A stretch of DNA of 64,000 nt from Saprospiraceae bacterium (GCA_016709995.1 JADJLQ010000001.1:1646001-1710000), one strand, 5' to 3'; shown: positions 27,785-37,701, counted from the first letter of the stretch. The notes: a model not told the origin generated them from the sequence alone. A program made the numbers and translations.

Positions 27785-30205
27785 TCAATCTTTGTCGCCT
27801 TCCGCGAGTGGAATGATAAATCCCGCCCTCCGTGGTCCGGGAAAAGGTGTATCTCCCTTAAGTCCATGCCAAAGCACCCTGCTAAACTCCAGGTCATTAT
27901 TAGTATCCTCTTTGACAAAATCAAATCCTTCTGAGCGCCGTTGCCATTCATTGAGGACGACATTTTTTTCATTCAAGTCTATTTCTGGCAGAATAGCTTT
28001 AAAATTGCTCGGCTTTGGCAGGCTGTCAAAACATCGCCAAAACGGCAGGGCTGCAGCATCGTATTGAGTCATTGGCTCCATACCGAGGATCAGTTCCATC
28101 GTGCGCAGTACGGAGGCGGTAGAGTAAGGCGTATGATCGATATATCCTCTTTTGACAAAACCGCCCGCGATATAGACTGGACTGCGGTGCGCATCGACAT
28201 GATCTGCACCATTTTGAGCGTCGTCTTCCAGAATAAAGACGACAGATTCATTCCATATAGGACTATTGGCGAGGGCTTCCACAAATAATCCTACAGCCAG
28301 GTCATTATCTGCTACGTGAGCATACGGCGTTGGCTTTCCTTTTCTCAGGCCTTCTGTGTGATCGTTGCCAAACCGTAAAGTATTAAACTGAGGCACCTGA
28401 TGTTTTTCTACCAATGAATCAAACTCTTTTTTCCAAACCCTAAACCTGGTCGTGTCTTTGATGCTGAGGTTGTATCCCGGATATTCGGTACAAAAATGAT
28501 TTTCCAGAATAGGGATGTTAGCCTTTTTACTATCTGCAAACTCTCCATACGTTCGATAGGTCACCCCATAGCGATGACAATTGTTCCATATGAAACCATT
28601 TTTATTGTTTGCGATTTCTCTTTCACCTTCACCCCCGTAAGTTCCTCCTCTGCTGCCATAGCTAGAAGGCCAGGTCTTTTCAAGGTAATCATTGGCATAG
28701 GCCCCCATACTCCAGTTGTGCCCGTCAGCACTCACCTCAGCATTGACATAAAAATTGTCACACAAGACAAATTGGGAGACCAGGGCATGTTGATTTGGCG
28801 TGATATTTTTACCAAATAATAATAAGGTGGTATCCCCGTTGCCACCGGGAGCATCTGCCAGGACCTGATCATAGGTTCGATTTTCTTTGATGATGTAAAA
28901 CACATATTTTATAGGAGATGTCTGCCCTTTGTGCATAGGGATCGGATATCCCGGGGCTTGCCGATCAGCACTGGTTAATTTGTCAAGGGTATACGGAGTA
29001 TTTCTATAAACAGCCTGGGTGTACTTTGCCAACTGATCGGCACCGGGCACAGATATTATACTCATAGTCCCTTGAAACAAGCCACCGATATACTCTACAT
29101 CACTACCTGCTTTCATGATGCCTCCATGATGGATGACCTCTTCACTGGGTCGTAAAGGAGATGGTCCGAAAGGGTTGGCTTTGGAGGTAAATCCTTTGCC
29201 ATTGGATACCCATATATTCTGACCCACTGTTTTGACATTAGTGGGATACCAGCCTACAGGAATAAAACCTTTTGCTTTACTATTTCCTTTTTTGGACACA
29301 TCAAATAGGGCGAGGCAATTATTGTCAGCATTGGCGATACAGAGGGTTTTATTTTTTTGATCCAATGACAACCCATTGGGCGTCGTTCCGCTGGGAGAAT
29401 TTGGAAATAGGGCGGCGTCCATTGTTTCTATCACTCGTTTCGTCTGAAGATCTATCACCGAGACACTATTGTCATTTGCATTACATATATATAATACATT
29501 TTGCTTCGGATTGATCAGCATCTCATTAGGATTGTCTCCGACCGGTATAGGCGTTTTCCAACTATTCGTTTTCAGATCAAACAACAATACCTGATCACAC
29601 CCCCAGCAAGATATATACAGCTCGTTTCCATCAGGGCTTAGTATGCAGGTATAACCTTCACCTTCAAGCCCATAGGCACCCAGGGTCTTATGTGTCTTAA
29701 GATCAATCAGGTAAAGCTGCTTGTCTTCACGAGTGACTACGTACATTCGATTGCGGGATTCATCAATGGCCAGGCCTGCAGGACCTATCCTGTTAGGCCA
29801 GGGTCGGCCCAGAATAAAACTATCTGCTAATGAAAGATGGGTATCATCGATACTATAATATAAAATCTTGTTGTCATGACCACCCGACGCGTAAAGTCCT
29901 CGGCCATCTTTGGAAAACTGTAATCCGTACCAGGATTTTGCAATCTGGACTGAATCAATGACTTTTTCTTTTTTGATATCGATAAGCTGGATGCTTTGAG
30001 TGCTCTGACCATTGTTGGTGACCGCGAGGTATTTTTTAGATTGGCTGATGGCCATATTCAAAGGCAAATCTCCAAGGGGAAACGACCTGCCAGCCGGGCT
30101 AAGGGACCAGCCATTTGGAAGGGTGATCGGGGATGGTAAAACTTGAGCAAAACCAGGGTGCAGTAAGGCACAAATGGTCAAAACGAGAAAAGTAAGTCTA
30201 AACAT
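27785..30205 (-). CDS. YncE-type beta-propeller fused to alkaline phosphatase-like phosphoesterase
   Basis: The 806-residue secreted protein has a signal peptide (about 20 residues). A seven-bladed YVTN/YncE-like propeller spans about residues 50-360, with blades such as LYISCWGCDQVLLFDLKT and LYICNANDNSVSVIDLQT. A phosphoesterase domain of the phospholipase C/acid phosphatase AcpA type spans about 425-740, seen in KYVFYIIKENRTYDQVLAD, the DGHNWSMGAYANDYLEK segment and VFILEDDAQNGADHVDAHR. These carry the metal- and substrate-binding Asn, Asp and His residues. It probably hydrolyses phosphate esters in the periplasm. The 117-bp gap to the LacI gene downstream suggests possible co-transcription. 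Confidence 0.88.
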   Translation of the reverse strand: MFRLTFLVLTICALLHPGFAQVLPSPITLPNGWSLSPAGRSFPLGDLPLNMAISQSKKYLAVTNNGQSTQSIQLIDIKKEKVIDSVQIAKSWYGLQFSKDGRGLYASGGHDNKILYYSIDDTHLSLADSFILGRPWPNRIGPAGLAIDESRNRMYVVTREDKQLYLIDLKTHKTLGAYGLEGEGYTCILSPDGNELYISCWGCDQVLLFDLKTNSWKTPIPVGDNPNEMLINPKQNVLYICNANDNSVSVIDLQTKRVIETMDAALFPNSPSGTTPNGLSLDQKNKTLCIANADNNCLALFDVSKKGNSKAKGFIPVGWYPTNVKTVGQNIWVSNGKGFTSKANPFGPSPLRPSEEVIHHGGIMKAGSDVEYIGGLFQGTMSIISVPGADQLAKYTQAVYRNTPYTLDKLTSADRQAPGYPIPMHKGQTSPIKYVFYIIKENRTYDQVLADAPGGNGDTTLLLFGKNITPNQHALVSQFVLCDNFYVNAEVSADGHNWSMGAYANDYLEKTWPSSYGSRGGTYGGEGEREIANNKNGFIWNNCHRYGVTYRTYGEFADSKKANIPILENHFCTEYPGYNLSIKDTTRFRVWKKEFDSLVEKHQVPQFNTLRFGNDHTEGLRKGKPTPYAHVADNDLAVGLFVEALANSPIWNESVVFILEDDAQNGADHVDAHRSPVYIAGGFVKRGYIDHTPYSTASVLRTMELILGMEPMTQYDAAALPFWRCFDSLPKPSNFKAILPEIDLNEKNVVLNEWQRRSEGFDFVKEDTNNDLEFSRVLWHGLKGDTPFPGPRRAGFIIPLAEGDKD

Positions 30206-30364
30206 AGATCGATGTTGATAGGATGATGAAAGGTAATATACTTGCTTTAATCACTATCAAAGCAGTATACTAACTCTATATTAAGTTTTAAAAATAATAA
30301 GAACCTCAACTAATTCTGCTTCAATCTTCTAAAATCAGAACTTTTTTCGTTTCCAATATTTCTT

Positions 30365-30372
30365 TATCTTTG
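30365..30372 (+). promoter_or_regulatory. Candidate -7 promoter element for tRNA-Cys
   Basis: TATCTTTG matches TAnnTTTG exactly and ends 16 bp before the first base of the tRNA, the expected position for a tRNA promoter in this phylum. The -33 region is only T-rich (CTTTTTTCG). Confidence 0.6.
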
Positions 30373-30388
30373 CGCTTCCTTATTAAAA

Positions 30389-30459
30389 GGTCGGGTGGCC
30401 GAGCGGTCAGGCAGAGGTCTGCAAAACCTTCCACAGCGGTTCGAATCCGCTTCCGACCT
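30389..30459 (+). tRNA. tRNA-Cys (anticodon GCA)
   Basis: The acceptor stem GGTCGGG pairs with TCCGACC (one G-T wobble). The D-arm carries GGCCGAGCGGTC. The anticodon stem GAGGT/ACCTT closes the seven-base loop CTGCAAA with GCA at 30421-30423. The T-arm has the invariant GGTTCGAATCC. The discriminator is T, and CCA is not encoded. No long variable arm is present. A terminator hairpin follows directly, so the gene is a single-tRNA unit. Confidence 0.95.
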
Positions 30460-30470
30460 CAAGCGAGTTT

Positions 30471-30505
30471 AAGCCTTTATTCTGGATGAATAAAGGCTTT
30501 TTTTA
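30471..30505 (+). terminator. Rho-independent terminator after tRNA-Cys
   Basis: The stem AAGCCTTTATTC pairs perfectly with GAATAAAGGCTT around a four-base loop, and a run of seven or more T follows. It lies 11 bp after the tRNA. Confidence 0.9.
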
Positions 30506-30604
30506 TTTAACACCCTGTTTACATCATGTTTTAACCTAAATGTGGTAATAAAGTGCCTCTTTATTACATTGATTAATATTAATAACCCTGTAAAAACAAA
30601 GATC

Positions 30605-31039
30605 ATGGCCACAAAAAAATTAATAGCTAAAGCAATTATTGTAGCTCCTGCGACACCAAAATTCCAGTATGCTGCAAAATTTATCTGCAAGTCCAGTGTG
30701 CCTGGTACCAGCCTGGAGGACCGGGCATTTCTGCCTGGCAATTATCAAACTTTAATCAATATCCACAATCCGTGGACCAAACCTGTCAAATTTAGGGTCA
30801 AAATAGCCTGGCCGATAGAAATATCAAAATATCTGCCCTTCGAGCTCAAGCCCGATGGGGTCCTGACATTAAGTTGTCAACAAATAGATCAATTTGGAGT
30901 CCACCTCATACACGGCTTTGAAGGGTTTATGGTCATAGAAAGTGCGGCCAGCCTGGATGTCACTGCAGTCTATATGGCAGGTGAAAAAGCTGTATCCAGT
31001 ATCGATGTCGAAGATATCAGGGAGCGGAAGTTAAGGTAA
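30605..31039 (+). CDS. Conserved small protein of about 144 residues, unknown function
   Basis: The frame opens upstream at 30542, but the ATG at 30605 (MATKKLIAKAIIVAP) removes a poor, AT-rich N-terminal extension and is preferred. The mature sequence is beta-rich, with FQYAAKFICKSS near the start, NIHNPWTKPVKFRVKIA in the middle and GFMVIESAASLDVTAVYMA near the end. I recall this strand pattern from small uncharacterised bacterial proteins (a single beta-sandwich ending in a DVxAVY strand), but no function is known to me. It has no signal peptide under the chosen start. It follows the tRNA terminator and precedes the SusC gene by 354 bp. Confidence 0.65.
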   Translation: MATKKLIAKAIIVAPATPKFQYAAKFICKSSVPGTSLEDRAFLPGNYQTLINIHNPWTKPVKFRVKIAWPIEISKYLPFELKPDGVLTLSCQQIDQFGVHLIHGFEGFMVIESAASLDVTAVYMAGEKAVSSIDVEDIRERKLR

Positions 31040-31393
31040 TGCTAACCAATACTCGCCCATAGCCTGGACATTCGTCTACCTGTGCGATGGTGTTTCTACT
31101 TTTTTAGTGCGGTGATTTAATTGTGTATACATTTCAATGTTAGATGGCACCATAGAGATTGATTTTGGTGCAATATATTGCATTATAACAATAATCAAAA
31201 ATATTATATCATTATTACAATTTAATTGATTTTATAGCCTGTAAAAATATTGATATCAATATTTAAAATTGAAACAATATTTGCATTGTTTTAAAAAATA
31301 AAAAATGAATAGTTAAAAAACTAATTGCTTTCATTTCATAATTTCGTTTCAGATAAATAAACCTTATTGTTAATTTAACTTAAAAACGAAGTT
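31040..31393. other. Intergenic region upstream of susC, 354 bp
   Basis: This AT-rich spacer has no open frame of note. It must hold the susC promoter. TAATTTCG at 31339-31346 is a near match to the -7 box and is the best candidate; no good -33 element is at proper spacing. There is no ECF sigma/anti-sigma pair or hybrid two-component gene next to susC, so the controlling factor is not local. Confidence 0.5.
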
Positions 31394-34300
31394 ATGAAAA
31401 ATGAAACCAGACGCTTGTACAAACTAACATCGTGGGCCAGAGGGTGCTTACAGCATGCATTTCTTGCCGGAATGATATTACTATTGTTCAGTTTGACCTC
31501 AATGGCAGGTTACTCCGAAAACGCTACTACTGGGTTGAATTTTGTGAACATCACCGGGAAAATCACCGATGAAGAAACCGGCGAAGGCCTTATAGGTGCC
31601 AGTGTTTTGATCAAGGGAACCGCCATAGGCACGGTCACTGACATAGATGGGAGCTTTTCCCTTGATGTCCCCGATCCAAATGCTATTTTGGTCATCTCCT
31701 ACCTCGGGTATCAGGTAATAGAAGTGCCGTTGGCTGGTCAAACCTCACTGAACGTAAGTCTTAAAGTAAACACTAATACTTTGGATGAAATCGTAGTCAC
31801 CGGCTACGGGACTCAGAAAAAAAGTGACCTGACTGGCGCTGTAGCTCAAATCAAAACCACTCAACTGGAGAATGAGAATCCTCGGACAGTGCAAGACTTG
31901 TTGAGAGGGAATGCCACTGGGCTAGATGTCAGTTTCAACGGAAGCACCAAAGGTGGAGGAAACTTCCTGGTAAGGGGAAAAGGATCTTTGACCGCACAAT
32001 CTGCACCTTTACTCGTAGTCGATGGAGTGATCTATCAGGGTGAACTCAGTGATATCAATCCCAATGATATTGCAACCGTAGACATACTTAAAGATGCAAG
32101 CTCAGCAGCAGTATTTGGTTCGAGGTCAGCCAACGGAGTAATCCTGATCACTACCAAACGCGGAAAATCCAGCAAACCAATCATCACTTTTAATTCAAAT
32201 ATATCGACCAATGTGATAGCAGGTGCTCCACGATTATTAACTCCGGAAGAATTCATCAATTGGCGGTCAGATGTATTGTGGAGTATGAGTGGTCATGATT
32301 CCACCTCCATGCCAGGGATCAAGTACAGGTTTAGCGATCCTCGCACCTTACCTTCTAACGTGTCTTTGGCTCAGTGGATGGCCTTTTCTTCTGCTAGTGG
32401 TGATCCTGTAGATGTATGGCTCAACCGATTAAGACTATTCCCAGTCGAAATAGCTAATTATAAAGCGGGCACACCTATCGATTGGGAAAAAGAATTATAC
32501 AACAACAATTCTTTACAGCATGATCATACCGTTAGTGTCGCAGGCAGCACTGACCGCATCAATTATTATATGTCCTTTGGTTATTTAAAAAATGACGGTC
32601 TCACGGTGGGTGATTTTTTTAAAACTTTCAGAACCAGGCTCAATATCGATGGCAAAATTGCGAGTTACCTTACAGTAGGTTTGAATGCACAATTCTCTGA
32701 TCGCGACGAAAGCAGTGTTCCTGTCACTTTGAATAATATGATCCAAACGACACCATACGGGCAATTGTATAATGAAGATGGTGTAACCCTCCGACGAAGT
32801 ACCAACGATGATCCAGGTAATAATACAAATCCTTATCTCGATCAATTTTACACAGACCGGTTAAGAAAATTCAACAACCTATTTGGTTCTATTTTTGCCA
32901 AAGGAGATCTTCCACTCGGGTTTTCCTATCAAGTCAATTTTACCCCCAGGTTTGAATTTTCTAAAAACTACGAGCATATCTCAGCCAATAAGCCGGATGT
33001 AGCGACCCGTAAAGGAATTTCATTTAGAGAAGACCGCAATACCTATCAATGGCAAATCGATAATATTTTAAAATGGAACAAATCAATAGGCCTTCATAAT
33101 TTTGATGTGACCCTGCTGGCAAATGCTGAAAAATACCAAACCTACTTTAGCCGTATCGATGCCGAAAATTATTCGCCCAATGACAATCTATCTTATAATG
33201 CCGTCAATGCTGCTGCACTTGTAAAAGTATCTTCAACGGATGAATATGAGACAGGTGATGCCTTGATGGGAAGATTAAACTATTCTTACAATTCGAGATA
33301 TCTTTTGACTGTCACAGGACGACGAGATGGATTCTCTGCTTTTGGCCAGGAAAACCCCCGAGCGTTTTTCCCTTCAGCAGCTCTTGGCTGGGTTTTTTCT
33401 GAAGAAAAATTTATGAAAAAATATTCTTCGTTCTTAGATTTTGGCAAGTTGAGACTGTCATATGGAGAGAATGGAAATCGATCCATCGGTCGTTATGCTG
33501 CCCTTTCTAACCTCGCCTCAGGCAGTTATACGTATATCACCCCATCCGGGCAGACAGTCAGTGTGGGTCGGGTGACCACCAATAATATCAGTAATCCAAA
33601 CCTCAAATGGGAAAGAAACAGTTCTATCAATGTGGGACTAGACTATGGTATCCTAAATAGCAGGATCACCGGATCTATAGACTATTATGACAGAAGCACC
33701 AAAGACTTATTAGTCCTTAGGGCATTACCCAATGTCACCGGATTTGCCAATGTCATCACCAATCTTGGTCAGGTAGACAATAAAGGTTTTGAGTTTAGCA
33801 TCAACTCTGTCAATACGGTATCTAAAAAGTTTGAATGGCGTACCAACCTGGGATTTTGGACGAATCAAAATAAAATCGTCAAACTGTACGGTCCTGTACC
33901 AGTAAAAGGTCCCGATGGATCTATCACCGATTATGTAGAGCAGGATGATATAGCCAACAATTGGTTTATTGGCAAGGAGATCGGTGTGGTCTATGATTAT
34001 AAAGTCACAGGAGTTTGGCAACAGGCAGATGCTGCTGAGGCAAAATCTTATGGATTTACGCCAGGTGATTTTAGATTGGAAGACCTGAACGGCGATGGTA
34101 AATACACCATAGCAGATCGCCAATTTATAGGCAGTAGAAATCCTGACTTTTCTTTCAACTTAAGGAATGAATTTAAACTATACAAAAACTTTGATTTCTC
34201 ATTTTCATTATATGGACGCCTGGGCCAATTATCACAATTTAACGAAGCAAAAAATGTTGATCGTTTTTACGACCGATCTCAGTTTTATAAGCGCCCCTAT

Positions 34301-34615
34301 TGGACCCCGGACAATCCAATTAATGACTATGCCAAGATGATGTCTGCTGCAGGTTCTGGAGTAGCATTTAATGTTTGGAGAAAATCTTCATTTGTTCGGT
34401 TAAATAATATCAGTCTGGCCTATTCAGTGCCTAAGAATTTGATAAAAAGATTAAACATTGATGATCTCAGAGCCTACTTTAATATTCAGAATGCCGCCGT
34501 ATTTTCTTCATGGGACTTTTTTGATCCGGAGAATGTCAACCCAAACGACAATGGCGATAACTCAAAGAGCATCTCACCCCGCACCTATTCATTTGGTATA
34601 AACCTAGTTTTATAA
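31394..34615 (+). CDS. susC: SusC/RagA family TonB-dependent outer-membrane transporter
   Basis: The 1073-residue product has a long signal region (hydrophobic core near residues 22-38). A carboxypeptidase-D-like repeat at about 50-130 includes NITGKITDEETGEGLIGASV and the SYLGYQ motif. The SusC TonB-box-like DEIVVTGYGTQKK is near 130, followed by the plug domain and a 22-strand barrel to the C-terminus. It imports glycans or other large nutrients together with the SusD lipoprotein 21 bp downstream, energised by TonB/ExbB/ExbD. The substrate cannot be told from the sequence. No glycoside hydrolases flank the pair, so it is an orphan SusCD unit. Confidence 0.95.
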   Translation: MKNETRRLYKLTSWARGCLQHAFLAGMILLLFSLTSMAGYSENATTGLNFVNITGKITDEETGEGLIGASVLIKGTAIGTVTDIDGSFSLDVPDPNAILVISYLGYQVIEVPLAGQTSLNVSLKVNTNTLDEIVVTGYGTQKKSDLTGAVAQIKTTQLENENPRTVQDLLRGNATGLDVSFNGSTKGGGNFLVRGKGSLTAQSAPLLVVDGVIYQGELSDINPNDIATVDILKDASSAAVFGSRSANGVILITTKRGKSSKPIITFNSNISTNVIAGAPRLLTPEEFINWRSDVLWSMSGHDSTSMPGIKYRFSDPRTLPSNVSLAQWMAFSSASGDPVDVWLNRLRLFPVEIANYKAGTPIDWEKELYNNNSLQHDHTVSVAGSTDRINYYMSFGYLKNDGLTVGDFFKTFRTRLNIDGKIASYLTVGLNAQFSDRDESSVPVTLNNMIQTTPYGQLYNEDGVTLRRSTNDDPGNNTNPYLDQFYTDRLRKFNNLFGSIFAKGDLPLGFSYQVNFTPRFEFSKNYEHISANKPDVATRKGISFREDRNTYQWQIDNILKWNKSIGLHNFDVTLLANAEKYQTYFSRIDAENYSPNDNLSYNAVNAAALVKVSSTDEYETGDALMGRLNYSYNSRYLLTVTGRRDGFSAFGQENPRAFFPSAALGWVFSEEKFMKKYSSFLDFGKLRLSYGENGNRSIGRYAALSNLASGSYTYITPSGQTVSVGRVTTNNISNPNLKWERNSSINVGLDYGILNSRITGSIDYYDRSTKDLLVLRALPNVTGFANVITNLGQVDNKGFEFSINSVNTVSKKFEWRTNLGFWTNQNKIVKLYGPVPVKGPDGSITDYVEQDDIANNWFIGKEIGVVYDYKVTGVWQQADAAEAKSYGFTPGDFRLEDLNGDGKYTIADRQFIGSRNPDFSFNLRNEFKLYKNFDFSFSLYGRLGQLSQFNEAKNVDRFYDRSQFYKRPYWTPDNPINDYAKMMSAAGSGVAFNVWRKSSFVRLNNISLAYSVPKNLIKRLNIDDLRAYFNIQNAAVFSSWDFFDPENVNPNDNGDNSKSISPRTYSFGINLVL

Positions 34616-34636
34616 GAATTTAAAAATTCCATCATC

Positions 34637-36484
34637 ATGAAAAATATAAAAAACATTATTGGAATGCTGGCTGCCCTGGTTTTGTCGGGATTGCCCTATG
34701 GGTGCTCCAAAGATTATTTGGCACCTAAGCCCCTTTCTTTCTTTTCTCCTGAAAACACCTTGATCAATGAATCAGGATTTAACTCTGCGCTCGCATCCTG
34801 TGCAGAAAATATTCGCAACGAATACTATACAGATGGAGCGCCTATCATCACCGAATTGGTGTTTTCTGAAGTGTCTGTTGAAGGCACCACAGACAAATTT
34901 GGTCCCCAGATCAACCTCAATGCATTGATCACGCCTGATGCCAATCTCAACAGTGCAGACTTTAATCGAATCGGCTGGTATTGGGAGAGATTGTGGATAG
35001 GCGTCCGGCTTGCCAATACAGTTTTATCCAGAATTCAAAACCCGGCCCTTGATATTAAAGAAGATGCTAAAAATGCGATTATAGGTAAAGCCTTGTTTTA
35101 TCGCTCCTACAATTATTATCGCCTGGTACATCAATTTGGTGATGTACCGACGATCATGACGGAACTTACCGCACCAAAACTGGACTTCAAGACGGTCAAA
35201 CGGGAGGTGATCCTGGCAAGGCTCAAAAAAGACCTGGAGACCGCTGTCGCCTCAGTACCGTTTGTCACCAATAAAGGAGATGTCAATAAAGGTGCTGTCT
35301 TACATTTATTGACCAAAGTCAATCTTGCATTGGGGTTATTTGATGATGCTATCGCCACTGCTACTCAAGCCATCAATAGTGGAACATTTAAATTAATGAC
35401 TTCAAGGTTTGGATCAGATGCTGGAATGGCTGATAAAAATGTAACCTGGGATTTGCATCGACCACTGAATAAAGCCGCAGCAACCAATACGGAAGTACTT
35501 ATGTTGGTGACAGACAGATTTTGTGATCCAGGAGCTGTCACTGTGAATAATGTAGCTACTGGTACACAATTAATGCGTCAAGCAGTACCTTTTTATACAG
35601 GCCCGATAGTCACACCTGCAGGAGAGCCGGGTATGTCACCCAACCAGGTCGAGATCGACCTTTGCACCCTTTTTGGCAGAGGCATTGGCCGTGCACGATC
35701 TACTCCCTATTTTACAAAAGGCATCTGGGATGATGTCAAAGACCAGAGACACGACACTACCTCTGGCAATTGGATGACTATGGAAAACCTGGTCTATAAC
35801 AATCCGGCCTTGAAAGGAAAATCACCCTGGTATGGTAAAAGATTACAATTTAAAGATGCCACTGGTAAAGTATTGGTATCTACAGGTGATACTATCAGGA
35901 CCTGGTACGATTGGCCACATTATAAATTATTTATTCCGGATCAGATCAGGCTTCCATTCCAGGGAGGTAATTCTGATTGGTATGTATTCAGATTGGCAGA
36001 GACCTATCTGCTTCGGGCTGAAGCTTATTGGTGGAAAGGGGACCTGGCCAATGCTGCGGCTGATGTCAATGCTATCCGCACCAGGGCAGGTTGCTCTGCC
36101 TACACTTCTTCCCAGGTCGATATCGGCACTATTTTGGATGAACGAGCAAGAGAACTTTATTGGGAAGAGCCAAGGAAAACGGAATTGACTCGAGTAGCCT
36201 ACATTTTTGCAAAAACAGGAAAGTCCTATAATGGCAAATCGTATAATGTCGCTGATTTTTCAACCAGCAATTTCTTTTACGATCGGATCATGGACAAAAA
36301 CACATTCTACAAAAACAATATCAAAACTGTCCGCGGAGATCCATATACGATGAGCCCCTACCACGTATTATGGCCTATTCCCCGTCCTGCTATATTAGCC
36401 AATAGCTTAGGCCAGATCAATCAAAACAAAGGATATTCCGGGAGCGAAACAAATCAGCCAGCGCTGGATGTAGTGGAGGAATAA
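34637..36484 (+). CDS. susD: SusD/RagB family surface lipoprotein
   Basis: The 615-residue product has a lipoprotein signal peptide ending in LPYGC, so Cys23 is the likely lipidated residue. SusD N-terminal TPR-like helices follow at about 85-250 (ALFYRSYNYYRLVHQFGDVP is the conserved helix). The C-terminal RagB/SusD domain includes RLAETYLLRAEAYWWKGD near 450. It caps the SusC barrel and binds substrate. Gene order and 21-bp spacing are standard. A terminator follows 25 bp after the stop. Confidence 0.94.
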   Translation: MKNIKNIIGMLAALVLSGLPYGCSKDYLAPKPLSFFSPENTLINESGFNSALASCAENIRNEYYTDGAPIITELVFSEVSVEGTTDKFGPQINLNALITPDANLNSADFNRIGWYWERLWIGVRLANTVLSRIQNPALDIKEDAKNAIIGKALFYRSYNYYRLVHQFGDVPTIMTELTAPKLDFKTVKREVILARLKKDLETAVASVPFVTNKGDVNKGAVLHLLTKVNLALGLFDDAIATATQAINSGTFKLMTSRFGSDAGMADKNVTWDLHRPLNKAAATNTEVLMLVTDRFCDPGAVTVNNVATGTQLMRQAVPFYTGPIVTPAGEPGMSPNQVEIDLCTLFGRGIGRARSTPYFTKGIWDDVKDQRHDTTSGNWMTMENLVYNNPALKGKSPWYGKRLQFKDATGKVLVSTGDTIRTWYDWPHYKLFIPDQIRLPFQGGNSDWYVFRLAETYLLRAEAYWWKGDLANAAADVNAIRTRAGCSAYTSSQVDIGTILDERARELYWEEPRKTELTRVAYIFAKTGKSYNGKSYNVADFSTSNFFYDRIMDKNTFYKNNIKTVRGDPYTMSPYHVLWPIPRPAILANSLGQINQNKGYSGSETNQPALDVVEE

Positions 36485-36509
36485 GTCTGATGTATTATAC
36501 AATATCTCG

Positions 36510-36544
36510 AAGGGAAGCTGGTCATTGACGGCTTCCCTTTTTTT
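36510..36544 (+). terminator. Rho-independent terminator after susD
   Basis: AAGGGAAGC pairs perfectly with GCTTCCCTT around a 12-base loop, followed by a run of T. It lies 26 bp after the susD stop and ends the susCD unit. Confidence 0.88.
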
Positions 36545-36614
36545 ATTAATTATTTAGAGAGAATATCCCGTTGATCAGACACGTATTTATTTTAAGTAAT
36601 ATCTATTTTTACGA

Positions 36615-37469
36615 ATGCTTATACTCAGAACCGTCCAGGACATTCAATTCTGGCTAACCTTTCATTCAGCCAAAGGTTCATCCATAGGGTTTGTGCCTAC
36701 GATGGGGGCTTTGCATGCCGGACATATCTCCCTGATAGACCGAGCCAAACGTGAAAATCATCTAACCGTATGCAGCATTTTTGTCAATCCTACACAATTT
36801 AATGATGCCAAAGATTTAGAAAAATATCCCCGGACATTGGAATCAGACAGTCTCTTGCTCAGCAATGCCGGTTGCGATGTACTTTTCTACCCATCGATAG
36901 CTGAGATCTATCCTCCTGGTTTGGCCCAAGTCAAAGTTGATCTTAAAGGCTTGGATCTGGTGATGGAGGGGGCTCATAGACCTGGACATTTTGAAGGGGT
37001 CGTTCAGGTGGTACACCGATTGCTCGACATCGTCCGCCCTGATAGATTATATATGGGGCAGAAAGATTTTCAACAATTCACCATCATAGACCATATGATT
37101 AAGGAGCTTAATCTCCCTGTCCAACTGGTAGTCTGCCCGATCAGCAGAGAACCACATGGACTGGCCATGTCATCGAGAAACGAAAGGTTGAGTACCGAGG
37201 GTCGTAAACAAGCAGCTTTTATATATTCTACTCTGAGTAAGGCTATCGACCTGAAAAATACAATGAAACCTGAACAAATCTGTTTGCAACTGTTTGATGA
37301 ATTGAACCAGGACCCTTTCAAGCCGGAATATGTTGATATCGTAGGCGCAGATGATCTTCTACCCATAAAAACATGGACCGATTCTCCAGTGGTGATTTGC
37401 ACAGCAGTTTGGTTAGAAGGTATCAGATTGATTGATAATATTATATTGTCACTTGCTGCAAAAGAGTAA
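36615..37469 (+). CDS. panC: Pantothenate synthetase (pantoate-beta-alanine ligase)
   Basis: PanC joins pantoate and beta-alanine using ATP. The 284-residue enzyme has PTMGALHAGHISLI at about residues 28-41 (nucleotidyl-transferase HxGH), CSIFVNPTQFND near 55, LYMGQKDFQQ near 147, and SSRNERLS near 180. All key residues are present. Its usual partner panD lies 2 kb downstream, separated by a ScyD-like gene on the opposite strand. Confidence 0.95.
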   Translation: MLILRTVQDIQFWLTFHSAKGSSIGFVPTMGALHAGHISLIDRAKRENHLTVCSIFVNPTQFNDAKDLEKYPRTLESDSLLLSNAGCDVLFYPSIAEIYPPGLAQVKVDLKGLDLVMEGAHRPGHFEGVVQVVHRLLDIVRPDRLYMGQKDFQQFTIIDHMIKELNLPVQLVVCPISREPHGLAMSSRNERLSTEGRKQAAFIYSTLSKAIDLKNTMKPEQICLQLFDELNQDPFKPEYVDIVGADDLLPIKTWTDSPVVICTAVWLEGIRLIDNIILSLAAKE

Positions 37470-37525
37470 AACGCCCTTCATACCGTTGCTGAAAGAAAAC
37501 TTCCTGAGGTCGGAGCACAACTCTT

Positions 37526-37554
37526 CCCAAACGACAAACGGAAGGTCGTTTGGG
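37526..37554. repeat. Perfect inverted repeat in the panC 3' spacer
   Basis: CCCAAACGAC and GTCGTTTGGG form a perfect 10-bp stem around a nine-base spacer. No T-run follows on either strand, so this is not a standard terminator. It lies 57 bp after panC in a GC-richer patch of about 170 bp that holds no credible gene. Confidence 0.6.
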
Positions 37555-37639
37555 GAGCAGTTGTACTGCGACTTGAACTAAACCCCTCCAAGCCGGAGTC
37601 CAAGCATATCGAGGGACATCATCCTTCAACTCACCAAAA

Positions 37640-37674
37640 TAAAAAAAGGGCTGAATCGCAAGATCCAACCCTTC
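37640..37674 (-). terminator. Terminator for the ScyD-like gene (minus strand)
   Basis: Read on the minus strand, AAGGGTTG pairs with CAGCCCTT (one mismatch) around a 12-base loop, followed by seven T. It lies about 28 bp after the stop of the ScyD-like gene. Confidence 0.75.
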
Positions 37675-37701
37675 AAAAGGTTTCATGGGGCAATCGCCAG
37701 A

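Noticed and set aside
30469..30741. 90-residue minus-strand frame with hydrophobic stretch
   Set aside because: It overlaps the tRNA terminator and lies opposite the better-supported small conserved protein; it is a shadow.
31339..31346. Definite susC promoter
   Set aside because: TAATTTCG differs from TAnnTTTG and no -33 TTG lies at proper spacing, so it is only mentioned as a candidate within the intergenic region.
37441..37686. 81-residue minus-strand frame between panC and the ScyD-like gene
   Set aside because: It overlaps the panC 3' end and both hairpins, has no recognisable motif, and lies over the terminator of the ScyD-like gene.
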